A stretch of DNA of 64,000 nt from Neobacillus jeddahensis (GTDB lineage Bacteria > Bacillota > Bacilli > Bacillales > Cytobacillaceae): contig NZ_CCAS010000013.1 of assembly GCF_000612625.1 (NCBI RefSeq), positions 1-64,000 of the forward strand, written 5' to 3'. The notes under the pieces were generated by a model. That model worked only from the letters and a program-made list of their open reading frames with translations. It had not been told where the DNA came from and did no database searches. Positions 44,537 through 52,670 of this stretch are shown here, in pieces. The position numbers and the translations under genes are program-made. Numbering within the stretch: position 1 is the stretch's first letter; every line of letters begins with the position of its first letter.

Positions 44537-45838
44537 ATGGCTCGAATTAATTATTGGAATCCAGAAGATGAAAAGTTCTGGAACGCGGAAGGAAAAAAAC
44601 ACGCAAGAAGAAATCTATGGATCTCAGTCCCATCCTTAATGCTTGCATTTATCGTTTGGCAGATCTGGTCTGTAGTTGCTGTGAGATTAAATGATATCGG
44701 CTTTCATTTTACAGAAGAACAATTATTTACACTCGCTGCCATACCAGGACTTGTCGGAGCAACTCTTCGTTTTATCTATACATTCGCAGCCGGTGCGATG
44801 GGTGGAAAAAATTGGACTGTTATTTCAACTGCTGTTCTAGCCATACCCGCCATCGGAATTGGCTTTGCAGTTCAAAATCCTGATACTCCATTCTCTATTA
44901 TGCTTTTACTTGCTGCCCTTTGTGGACTTGGAGGAGGAAACTTTTCATCTTCTTCTGCTAATATAAGCTTCTTCTATCCTAAAAAAGAAAAAGGAACAGC
45001 CCTTGGAATTAATGGTGGTTTAGGAAACATGGGAGTTTCAGTGGTACAATTTGTAACCCCATTAATTATTACTTCAGGAACATTCGCCCTTGTTGGTGGC
45101 AAACAAGTTTTAGCTGATGGTCAAACTGTTTGGTTACAAAATGCAGCGTTTATTTGGGTCATTCCTATCGTGATCATGACCATTCTTGCCCAATTTAAAA
45201 TGGATAACGTTCCAGGTGCCAAGCAATCTGTAGCAGATCAATTTGTTATTGTAAAACGTAAGCATACATGGATTATGACCGCTCTTTATGTAGCAACCTT
45301 TGGATCATTTATCGGCTACTCTGCGGCATTCCCACTTTTATTAAAATCACAATTTCCTGAACATATTTCACTCGCTTTCCTTGGTGCTCTAGTTGCGGCA
45401 GCTGCTCGTCCAGTGGGTGGTTGGTTAGCTGATAAACTAGGCGGAGCCAAGGTAACAGCTTATGTATTAGTAATCATGGCCATTGGTGCAGCAGGAGTCA
45501 TCTACTTCTTAAATGATAAACAATTTGCTGGATTTTTACTATCTTTCTTAATCCTTTTCCTTGCATCTGGTATTGGCTCTGGGTCAACATTCCAAATGAT
45601 TCCAAACATTTTCATTCCAAAGGAAGCTGCCCCTGTAATCGGATTTTCAGCCGCATTTGCAGCATATGGATCATTCTTTATTCCCAAACTGTTTGGATGG
45701 TCTGTAAAAGCTACAGGTAGTTATGTAACTGCATTCTACTTCTTTATCGGATTCTACGCCATTTCATTTGTGCTTAACTGGTACTTCTACCAAAGAAAAT
45801 CAACAGTGGTAAAGTCAGCGGTGAATCAAGCTAGTTAA
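44537..45838 (+). CDS. narK: Nitrate/nitrite antiporter NarK
   Basis: 433 residues, 12 membrane segments; AGGAGG before the ATG. Nitrate signature GLGGGNFSSSSANISFFYP in segment 5 and the second GSGSTFQMIPNIFI motif in segment 10 are those of NarK/NasA carriers. It exchanges or imports nitrate and exports nitrite in anaerobic respiration. The Fnr-type promoter and the neighbouring formate dehydrogenase fit. No nitrate reductase genes are in the window. Confidence 0.93.
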   Translation: MARINYWNPEDEKFWNAEGKKHARRNLWISVPSLMLAFIVWQIWSVVAVRLNDIGFHFTEEQLFTLAAIPGLVGATLRFIYTFAAGAMGGKNWTVISTAVLAIPAIGIGFAVQNPDTPFSIMLLLAALCGLGGGNFSSSSANISFFYPKKEKGTALGINGGLGNMGVSVVQFVTPLIITSGTFALVGGKQVLADGQTVWLQNAAFIWVIPIVIMTILAQFKMDNVPGAKQSVADQFVIVKRKHTWIMTALYVATFGSFIGYSAAFPLLLKSQFPEHISLAFLGALVAAAARPVGGWLADKLGGAKVTAYVLVIMAIGAAGVIYFLNDKQFAGFLLSFLILFLASGIGSGSTFQMIPNIFIPKEAAPVIGFSAAFAAYGSFFIPKLFGWSVKATGSYVTAFYFFIGFYAISFVLNWYFYQRKSTVVKSAVNQAS

Positions 45839-45849
45839 CTTGAATAGAT

Positions 45850-45879
45850 AAAAAAACTGCCAATTTAGGCAGTTTTTTT
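45850..45879. terminator. Bidirectional terminator
   Basis: AAAAAACTGC/GCAGTTTTTT stem between convergent narK and the LysM-3D gene. Confidence 0.85.
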
Positions 45880-45880
45880 A

Positions 45881-46660
45881 TTAGTCTAAAATTTTCACGG
45901 TAATATGTTTATTTCCCCAATTGAGCGCATCTTGTTTGGTAGGAATAAATACATCAATTCTATTTCCTTTGATGGCTCCACCTGTATCCGCTGCTGTTGC
46001 CACTCCATATCCTTCAACATAGACTTTACTTCCCAATGGAATAACCTTTGGATCAACAGCAATGACTTTAGCATCTGGATTCGCATTTAGATCAACACCT
46101 GTGGCAGTTGTTCCAGAGCATCCTTCACATGAGGCAGTATAGGCAGTAGCCTTTACCGTAATTTCCTTTGAGTCATTTACATCACTTGGCGCTGGTTTAT
46201 TTTCTTGGTGAGCTAGTTCTTCTTGTTGTAATGGTGTTTCGTCAACCGCAGTACTACTATTACTAGATGCGGTTTCAGTCTCAACATTTTTAACACTCTC
46301 TGATACTTCATCATAGATGAGAAGAGTCAAGCCTGGGTGAACCAAATCTGTATTTAAATTATTCCATTCTTTTATTTGCGTTACCGATACTTGGAATTTC
46401 ACAGCAACATCCCATAGCGTTTCATCCTGTTGAATGGTATATTGTTTTTCCGTTGCAATGGTTAAAACATCGCCAGGGTGAATTAAGTTCGTAGAAAGGT
46501 GATTCCATTTTTCAATATTTTCTACCGATGTATGATGTTCCTGTGAAATCCCCCAAAGGGTATCCCCTTTTTCAACTGTTAATTCTGCAGCTTGAACATT
46601 AGCACCTATTGTTCCTGAGAGTGCAGCTACTGCAATGAATGTCTTGATTGTTTTGCGCAT
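45881..46660 (-). CDS. yocH: LysM-LysM-3D cell wall hydrolase (YocH-like)
   Basis: 259 residues. Signal peptide (about 1-25, ending NVQA), two LysM domains (TVEKGDTLWGISQEHHTS; TIQQDETLWDVAVKFQ), a Ser/Thr/Glu-rich linker, and a C-terminal 3D domain with the three conserved aspartates in ATAYTASCEGCSGTTATG, AVDPKVIPLGSKVYVEG and AADTGGAIKGNRIDVF. 3D domains have the fold of lytic transglycosylase MltA and cleave peptidoglycan. The layout is that of B. subtilis YocH, a cell-wall gene under WalRK control there; no WalR box could be confirmed here. Confidence 0.9.
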   Translation of the reverse strand: MRKTIKTFIAVAALSGTIGANVQAAELTVEKGDTLWGISQEHHTSVENIEKWNHLSTNLIHPGDVLTIATEKQYTIQQDETLWDVAVKFQVSVTQIKEWNNLNTDLVHPGLTLLIYDEVSESVKNVETETASSNSSTAVDETPLQQEELAHQENKPAPSDVNDSKEITVKATAYTASCEGCSGTTATGVDLNANPDAKVIAVDPKVIPLGSKVYVEGYGVATAADTGGAIKGNRIDVFIPTKQDALNWGNKHITVKILD

Positions 46661-46858
46661 TTTTTACCTCCCATGTTCTTTCGTCGCTAACTGTTCCCAA
46701 TGATAACATGAATTTTACTGAAACAAAGAACAGTGGGATGTTAATTCGTTTACAAGAATGGCAATTATATTACGATAATATTTCTAGATAACTGAATATT
46801 CAAATTTCAACCCAAACTCCTTCCATTTCCTACCTCCCTGTTGATTTTGAACAACAAA

Positions 46859-46884
46859 ATAGTGCAGAATTATTTCTGCACTAT
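46859..46884 (-). terminator. Terminator of the formate dehydrogenase gene
   Basis: ATAGTGCAGAA/TTCTGCACTAT stem after the stop at 46904, with TTTTGTTG on the minus strand. Confidence 0.75.
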
Positions 46885-46903
46885 AACATCACGGTATTCA
46901 TTT

Positions 46904-48964
46904 TCAGGAAATCTTAGATATCGAGACTGCACAAGCTTTATATTCAGCCGTACCTGATATTGGATCATACTCATTCAAAGTTAATACATTTGTTGGTGTT
47001 TCACTCCAATGGAAACTCATAAATACCAGCCCAGGTACAACTTGTTCTGTTATTTTCGCCTTTACCTCAAGTTCTCCCCGACGCGAACGAACCTTTACCA
47101 CTTGACCGTCACAAATATTAAGTGCCATGGCATCATCCGGATGAATATCAACCGTTTCTTCTGTTTGTTTCACTTTAACTCCTGATGCATAGTGTCGGGT
47201 TTGACTATGGGTATTGTATGACTCATAGCGCCGTCCAGTCGTTAATGTAAACGGATATTCTTCATCGGGTAATTCTAATGGTGCTGTATAGTCTACCGGC
47301 ACAAATGGAGATTTTTTTACAACTGACTCCTGATTATGGAACCGTTCATGCATAATAAATGTTCCTGGATGGTTTTCATTAGGACATGGATAGTGGATAC
47401 TGTATTCTCTATCAAGGCGTGTGTATGTTATACCACCATACATCTCCCACGCTAGCTTTCTGACTTCATCCCAGATTTCCTCACTACTATTATAATGCAT
47501 GGGATAGCCCATTAGCGTTGAGAGTTCACAAAGGATTTCCCAATCTTCCTTCGTATTAGGATGAGCATCGACAGCCTTCCGAACACGTTGAACTCTTCGA
47601 TCCGTATTCGTATAAGTTCCATCCACCTCGCCCCAAGAACGTGCAGGCAATACAACATCAGCTATTTTTGCTGTATCGGTAAGAAAGATGTCTTGAACAA
47701 TTAAGAGGTCAAGCTTTTCAAATAATGTTTTTGTATGATTCATGTGAACATCGGCAAGGAGTGGATTTTCTCCGATCACATAAAGTGCCTTTAGTTCGCC
47801 CATTTCCAACCGGTCAAAGGTACGAGTTTGGGTATCCCCGGCATGTGGATTTAATTCAACCTTCCACTCTTTTTCAAAACGAGCTCTATACTCATCATCA
47901 GCCAAACTCATCGCACCTGCCAACTGGTTTGGCAAGCAGCCCATATCCCCTGCTCCTTGGACATTATTTTGCCCTCTCAGCGGCATAATTCCCGTTCCTA
48001 CTTTTCCAATATTTCCAGTAAGTAATGCTAAATTCGCAATATCAAAAACATTGTTAACCCCACAATGATGTTCTGTGATCCCTAGTGTATAAGCAATCAT
48101 TGAAGCATTAGACGTAGCATATTCTCTTGCGGTCGAAATAATATCTTCTGCCTTAATGCCGGTAATCACTGAGGCATATTCGGGTGTATAGAGCTCTACC
48201 TGTTTTGCAAGCCGATCAAAATCAATCGTAAATTGTTGGATAAATGTTGGATTATAGAGTCCTTCCTTTAAAATGACATGGATGAAAGCATTAATAAGAG
48301 CAATATCCGAACCAACATTGATTTGTAAATGGCGATGAGCTACTTTCACCATATCAATTCTCCTTGGATCAATAACAATGATCTTGAGACCAGATTTTGC
48401 TGCTTTCTTCATTCGATTGGCGATAATCGGATGAGCCTCCGTTGTGTTTGACCCCATCAACAGCAATACTTCTGCTTTTTCAAAATCCTCAATTGTATTT
48501 GTAGGGAAACCGCTTCCAAAAATAGTTGCCAGACCGGCAACGCTTGGAGCGTGTCACGTTCGGTTACAACCATCGATGTTATTGCTTTCTATTACAGTCC
48601 TCATAAATTTTTGGGTAATAAAATTTGATTCATTCGTACTACGGGCGCATGCGAACATGCTAATAGCATTCGGACCCCAGGTTGTTTTTATTCCTGTTAA
48701 TTTATTAGCAATATATTGATAGGCTTCTTCCCAAGTTGATTCAACTAGTTTTCCAGCTTTACGGATGAGTGGTGCAGATAATCGGTTGTTTGCATGGACA
48801 TATTCATAGGCAAACGCCCCTTTTACACAAGTTTGCCCTTTATTTACAGGTGCGTCCTTATCCCCACGGATCTTTACAATTTTATTATCTTGTACTTCAA
48901 GGACTAATCCACATCCAGTTCCACAATATCCGCATATTGTCTTTACAAAATTTGATTCGCTCAA
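46904..48964 (-). CDS. fdhF: Selenocysteine-containing formate dehydrogenase alpha subunit
   Basis: 686 residues including one selenocysteine at codon 137, encoded by TGA (48556-48554). Residues 11, 14, 18 and 46 are Cys of the N-terminal [4Fe-4S] cluster (CGYCGTGC, then QTCVKG). The TGA sits in GCNRT-U-HAPSVAGLA, exactly where related enzymes have Cys or Sec ligating Mo/W. Downstream the molybdopterin domains follow with RGQNNVQGAGDMGCLPNQL and the C-terminal dinucleotide-binding part. Length and Sec position match E. coli FdhF (715 residues, Sec140). The start is TTG 48964 with GGAGGGG five bases upstream. It oxidises formate to CO2. Reading it as two broken frames would be wrong. Confidence 0.9.
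48512..48550 (-). promoter_or_regulatory. SECIS element within fdhF
   Basis: On the minus strand GTTGCC-GGTCT-GGCAAC forms a 6-bp stem with the GGTCT loop (48541-48525) that starts 12 bases after the TGA, the same spacing and loop as in E. coli fdhF. A lower stem GCTCCA/TGGA(A)GC (48550-48512) closes it. This is the site where SelB would bind to direct selenocysteine insertion. Confidence 0.88.
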
Positions 48965-49065
48965 AAATACCCCTCCCATTCAAAATCATCGCTATATAAC
49001 TATCATAATCTATTTATTCACTTTGTAGATTCTTTTTTTAAAAATTTTGTTGGATCGAAAGAAAT

Positions 49066-49095
49066 AAAAAAAACGAGAAAAGTCTCTCGTTTTTT
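49066..49095 (-). terminator. Terminator of the histidine kinase gene
   Basis: AAACGAGA/TCTCGTTT stem with T-runs, overlapping the stop region at 49094. Confidence 0.75.
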
Positions 49096-51247
49096 AGGCA
49101 ATGTTTGCTGGTAATAAAATATTAAACGTTGTTCCTTTATTGGGCTCACTTTCAACGAATACCTTACCTTTATGGCTTTCAATAATTTTGAAGCTTACCA
49201 TTAATCCTAAGCCGTTCCCGTTCTTCTTGGTTGTGTAAAATGGTTCGCCTAGCTTCTTCAATTTTTCTTGAGGTATTCCAACCCCAGAATCTTGGATAGA
49301 AATTTGAACATTATTATCATGGATGATGGTTTTTACATGTAAATCCCCACCATTTGGCATCGCTTCTATTCCATTTTTAATAAAGTTCAAAAATACCTGT
49401 TTTAAGCGACTTTCATCACATTCTATTTGAATAATCTCTTGATTGCAATCAAATGACAAGTGGACATTCTTTTTCCTTGCTTCAAATTCAAGAAGAGAAA
49501 CGACATTTCTGATTAATGGGACGACATTCTGTTCTTCTAGTTCAACCGCCTTTGGTTTCGCTAAAACCATAAAGTCCTCTACAATCGTATTAACCCTATC
49601 AATTTCATCAAGAATAATATTCAAAAATTCCATCCGTTCAGGATCCTTTTCATCCAATTGTAAGAATTCTGCATATCCCTTCATCGAAGTGAGGGGGTTG
49701 CGAATTTCATGAGCGACCCCGGCAGCGAGTTGTCCGACGGCAGCAAGCTTATCTTGACGATGAAGGACTTCCTCTGTTTTCTTTCGTTCTGTTATATCAT
49801 TCCGAATGGCTAGATATTGATATGGCTTACCCTGATCATTTAAAAATGGAACAATGGTCGTGTCTACCCAATAGTAAGTACCATCCTTTGCTCTATTTCT
49901 CAATTCACCCTTCCACACACTTCCTGAACCAATTGCTTTCCATAAATCCTTGAAAAACTCCTTTGAATGGTAACCTGAATTAAGAATTCTATGATCTTGT
50001 CCAAGGATTTCTTCTCGACTATATTTGGAAATTTCACAGAACTTATCATTCACGCTGGTGATTTTCCCCTTTGCATCAGTAAAGGCTACAATCGAGGACT
50101 GGTCAAGTGCGAATTTAATATCAACATTTTCTTTAATCATTTCTTTGAGATGCTCTTCTGCCCGTTTCCTAGTTGATATATCTGAACGAATCGCAATATA
50201 CTGAACCGGTTCCCCTTTATTATTTAAAAATGGGACAATCGTTGTATCTACCCAATAAAAGGAGCCATCCTTGGCTTTATTACGGATTTCACCACGCCAA
50301 ATTTGCCCGGATTTGATGGTCTTCCACAAATGTTGAAAAAATTCCTTTGAATGATAACCAGAATTTAATATTCGATGATTTTTACCAATAATTTCATCTT
50401 TATGATACTTTGAGATTTCTTCAAATTTATCGTTAACAAATGTGATAATTCCCCGATGATCGGTAATAGCTACAATGGTTGAGGCATCAAGGGCTGACTT
50501 AATATCCTTTAAGTTTGTGTCTGTGGTTACTAATTGTTTGCTAATTAACGTACTCGAAATAATAAGTCCACCAATGATAAGAACTGAGACGAATAAGACC
50601 AAATAAATAAAGAAAGGACTATCCGAATTACCATTTAATGTCCCATCAGTTAGACTAGTAGCTCGTTTTAAAAGGAAATGTCCTTCAGCAATTGCTGCAG
50701 ATATGATCAACGCACTGATTGGTTTTAACCAAACCTGATTTCCATGTGAATAGCTTGAAGAAAACAGGATCCACAGAGAAAATAAAAAGGAACAAAAAAT
50801 TAATAGTCCAGAAAATATAAGGAGCCCTGTATTATATTCTATATTCATATTCATGGCCGAAAAACCAATCACTTGAATAGCAATTACCGCTAAAGTTAAA
50901 AACATGCTTCCAGCCAGTAAATGGTAAATACTAATCGTCTTGCCAAAAAACCAAAAAAACGCCATTCCTGTAAATGCGATACATATAAATATGGATAGAA
51001 TCGTAAGTGGAATATGGTAGCTCGAAAATCGATTTGTATCAGCAGAAATAAGTGCCATAAAATTCATCACCCAAATCCCTATTCCCATCGATAATGTCCC
51101 ACCAAGAAACAAAAGCCGCTTATTTTGATTTTGATTTGTTGACCTTATTAACATAAACATATCCAATGCCGTATAGGATGCCATGATTGTTAAACCAATG
51201 GCAATAATGATGAAAAAAGGATGAAAAGTCCCTAGAAATGTGTCCAT
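49094..51247 (-). CDS. MHYT-like / PAS-PAS sensor histidine kinase
   Basis: 717 residues from ATG 51247 (GGGGGA nine bases upstream; ATG 51253 is the alternative). Seven N-terminal membrane segments (about 1-235) resemble the MHYT sensor, but the usual His residues are Asn in GIWVMNFMALI and FSAMNMNIEY. Two near-identical PAS domains (about 250-370 and 380-495) follow. The HisKA/HATPase_c kinase has HEIRNPLTSMKGYAEFL, N-box NFIKNGIEAM, G1 DSGVGIP and G2 GNGLGL, like sporulation kinases KinA-E. No response regulator is adjacent, which fits the phosphorelay kinases. Confidence 0.88.
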   Translation of the reverse strand: MDTFLGTFHPFFIIIAIGLTIMASYTALDMFMLIRSTNQNQNKRLLFLGGTLSMGIGIWVMNFMALISADTNRFSSYHIPLTILSIFICIAFTGMAFFWFFGKTISIYHLLAGSMFLTLAVIAIQVIGFSAMNMNIEYNTGLLIFSGLLIFCSFLFSLWILFSSSYSHGNQVWLKPISALIISAAIAEGHFLLKRATSLTDGTLNGNSDSPFFIYLVLFVSVLIIGGLIISSTLISKQLVTTDTNLKDIKSALDASTIVAITDHRGIITFVNDKFEEISKYHKDEIIGKNHRILNSGYHSKEFFQHLWKTIKSGQIWRGEIRNKAKDGSFYWVDTTIVPFLNNKGEPVQYIAIRSDISTRKRAEEHLKEMIKENVDIKFALDQSSIVAFTDAKGKITSVNDKFCEISKYSREEILGQDHRILNSGYHSKEFFKDLWKAIGSGSVWKGELRNRAKDGTYYWVDTTIVPFLNDQGKPYQYLAIRNDITERKKTEEVLHRQDKLAAVGQLAAGVAHEIRNPLTSMKGYAEFLQLDEKDPERMEFLNIILDEIDRVNTIVEDFMVLAKPKAVELEEQNVVPLIRNVVSLLEFEARKKNVHLSFDCNQEIIQIECDESRLKQVFLNFIKNGIEAMPNGGDLHVKTIIHDNNVQISIQDSGVGIPQEKLKKLGEPFYTTKKNGNGLGLMVSFKIIESHKGKVFVESEPNKGTTFNILLPANIA

Positions 51248-51534
51248 TAACATGCATCCCCCCAATTCAAACAATAGATTTCTACTATGATTGTAATGTA
51301 AAGATGATACATATGGAAGAAATATTTTAATACAATACCCATAAAGTAACCTATTTTCATTACTTTGATCATTAACTCAAAAAAACAATATAAAGCTTTT
51401 TGTGATAAAAGCCTCATTTTTTATTTATTTTACTTTTTTTTCAAAAAGGTCTACACAATTTTTATTTTTTTGTTTATACTGTACTATAACAAGATGAAAA
51501 TAAATAAACTGTATTACTAAAGGAGGAGTTTTAA

Positions 51535-51669
51535 ATGTTAATGAGTCCAGTAGAATTTTTCCGTACCCTACCTAAGAAGGAATGTCCAGAATGTGGTCAG
51601 CATATGGAGGAACAAGCTGAAAGTTATTTAATGGAATGTGATCGTTGCTTAGCAAAAAGAGAAGAGTAA
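51535..51669 (+). CDS. yhfH: YhfH family zinc-ribbon protein
   Basis: 44 residues, AGGAGGAG upstream. Two CXXC-type pairs, CPECGQHMEEQ and ECDRCLAK, make a small zinc ribbon. It matches the YhfH family of Bacillus (46 residues in B. subtilis), function unknown. Single gene with a terminator. Confidence 0.82.
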   Translation: MLMSPVEFFRTLPKKECPECGQHMEEQAESYLMECDRCLAKREE

Positions 51670-51678
51670 CCCGTAAAC

Positions 51679-51706
51679 GCTCTCCAAGTGTTGGAGAGCT
51701 TTTTTA
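51679..51706 (+). terminator. Terminator of yhfH
   Basis: GCTCTCC-AAGTGTT-GGAGAGC followed by TTTTTT. Confidence 0.85.
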
Positions 51707-51828
51707 ATTTGTTTTACACGGATCTCCAATCAGACATAAAAAGGTAGGCATAAACCCTATTCACTATGTAAAACCTTTATATAAAGAGACTAGCTATTCA
51801 GTTGACTTTTAACTTTTCAGAGAAAAAT

Positions 51829-51858
51829 AAAAGACTGCCCTTTCATCAAGACAGTCTT
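51829..51858 (-). terminator. Terminator of the YdjO-like gene
   Basis: AAAGACTG..CAGTCTTT stem with a T-run on the minus strand, just after the stop at 51871. Confidence 0.75.
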
Positions 51859-51870
51859 TGCAATAGCTAA

Positions 51871-52056
51871 TTAAATTTTCGGAAGCTCTCTAATTTCTTG
51901 TAACATTTCATTTCCACACATTGGACAAAGCAGGTCATCTGCAACAAAATCTTTTCTCATCCAACCAATACAGGAATCATCCATACAAGAATAGATTTCT
52001 GTATCCACGAGAATGGTTTCGATTTCTTCTTCTTTAGCCCTTTTACCGTAAAAAAT
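51871..52056 (-). CDS. YdjO-like cold-inducible zinc protein with AUU start
   Basis: 61 residues. Zn-type cysteines lie in YSCMDDSCIGWMRKDF and LCPMCGNEM, and the end is IRELPKI, the pattern of the YdjO (cold-inducible) family. AGGAGG lies eight bases upstream of an ATT codon at 52056-52054, which corresponds to the family's start; no in-frame ATG, GTG or TTG exists upstream, and the next internal ones would remove conserved residues. So translation most likely starts at ATT, which is rare (known for infC). A terminator follows. Confidence 0.72.
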   Translation of the reverse strand: MFYGKRAKEEEIETILVDTEIYSCMDDSCIGWMRKDFVADDLLCPMCGNEMLQEIRELPKI

Positions 52057-52141
52057 GGGAACCGCCTCCTTTTATAATAGTATGCACAAAAAAGTGACAT
52101 TTCATTTCCAAAATTTCTTTGAGTGAAGGAGTGAGAAAATA

Positions 52142-52273
52142 ATGCCTCATAAAAGATTGACAAAGGTTGGGACAGACATTGAAGAAGTTAAACGATTAAA
52201 CAGCCAATCTGGCTTAAGCTATAATCAAGTAAAAGAAGTATTGGCCAAACAATATGTGAATAAGAAGAAATAA
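52142..52273 (+). CDS. Small hypothetical protein
   Basis: 43 residues, AAGGAG about ten bases upstream. Helical, basic: GTDIEEVKRLNSQSGLSYNQ then EVLAKQYVNKKK. The TDIEEVKRLNSQSG pattern is reminiscent of the repeated motif of gamma-type small acid-soluble spore proteins, but the protein is too short to assign. Divergent from the YdjO-like gene. Confidence 0.5.
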   Translation: MPHKRLTKVGTDIEEVKRLNSQSGLSYNQVKEVLAKQYVNKKK

Positions 52274-52444
52274 TGTATCTCTTTCTTTATAGGGAATCCC
52301 TTCATGTTATCAATATTTTGATTTTTACTTTTGTTTTTTTATATTGATAATCATGGAGTATAAACTATTTATTTGAAAAGGAATATGTCGTAGAAAATAA
52401 CTCATACTTAAATAAAGAACTAATTAAAGTGACGAGGGAAGATA

Positions 52445-52615
52445 ATGAAAGAGATTGTATTGAGTATCATCGCTGGTATTGCCGTTGGGATTTTATTTAG
52501 ATTTCTTAAGTTACCTATTCCGGCTCCACCCGTCCTCTCTGGAGTATTAGGTATTTTTGGGGTCTATTTTGGTGGAGTCATCGCGGATTGGGTTTTGCAA
52601 CAATTTGTAAAATAA
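52445..52615 (+). CDS. XapX-domain (DUF1427) membrane protein
   Basis: 56 residues. One or two membrane helices with the XapX motif LKLPIPAPPVLSGVLGIFG in the middle. Start ATG with AGGGAAG upstream. The family is of unknown function; related domains occur near xanthosine permeases in proteobacteria. Single gene with a terminator. Confidence 0.78.
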   Translation: MKEIVLSIIAGIAVGILFRFLKLPIPAPPVLSGVLGIFGVYFGGVIADWVLQQFVK

Positions 52616-52618
52616 CAG

Positions 52619-52645
52619 GAAGCCTTCCGATTAGGAAGGCTTTTA
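52619..52645 (+). terminator. Terminator of the XapX gene
   Basis: AAGCCTTCC-GATTA-GGAAGGCTT followed by TT. Confidence 0.8.
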
Positions 52646-52670
52646 CATTTACGGTATTGGTTTTTCATCT

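Noticed and set aside
48554..48979. Formate dehydrogenase read as two frames or a pseudogene
   Set aside because: The break is a single TGA with both sides in the same frame at the Sec/Cys site, followed by a SECIS-like hairpin, so recoding explains it better than mutation.
51957..52163. Open frame of 68 codons, minus strand
   Set aside because: Another frame across the YdjO-like gene, which has the conserved cysteines and ribosome site.
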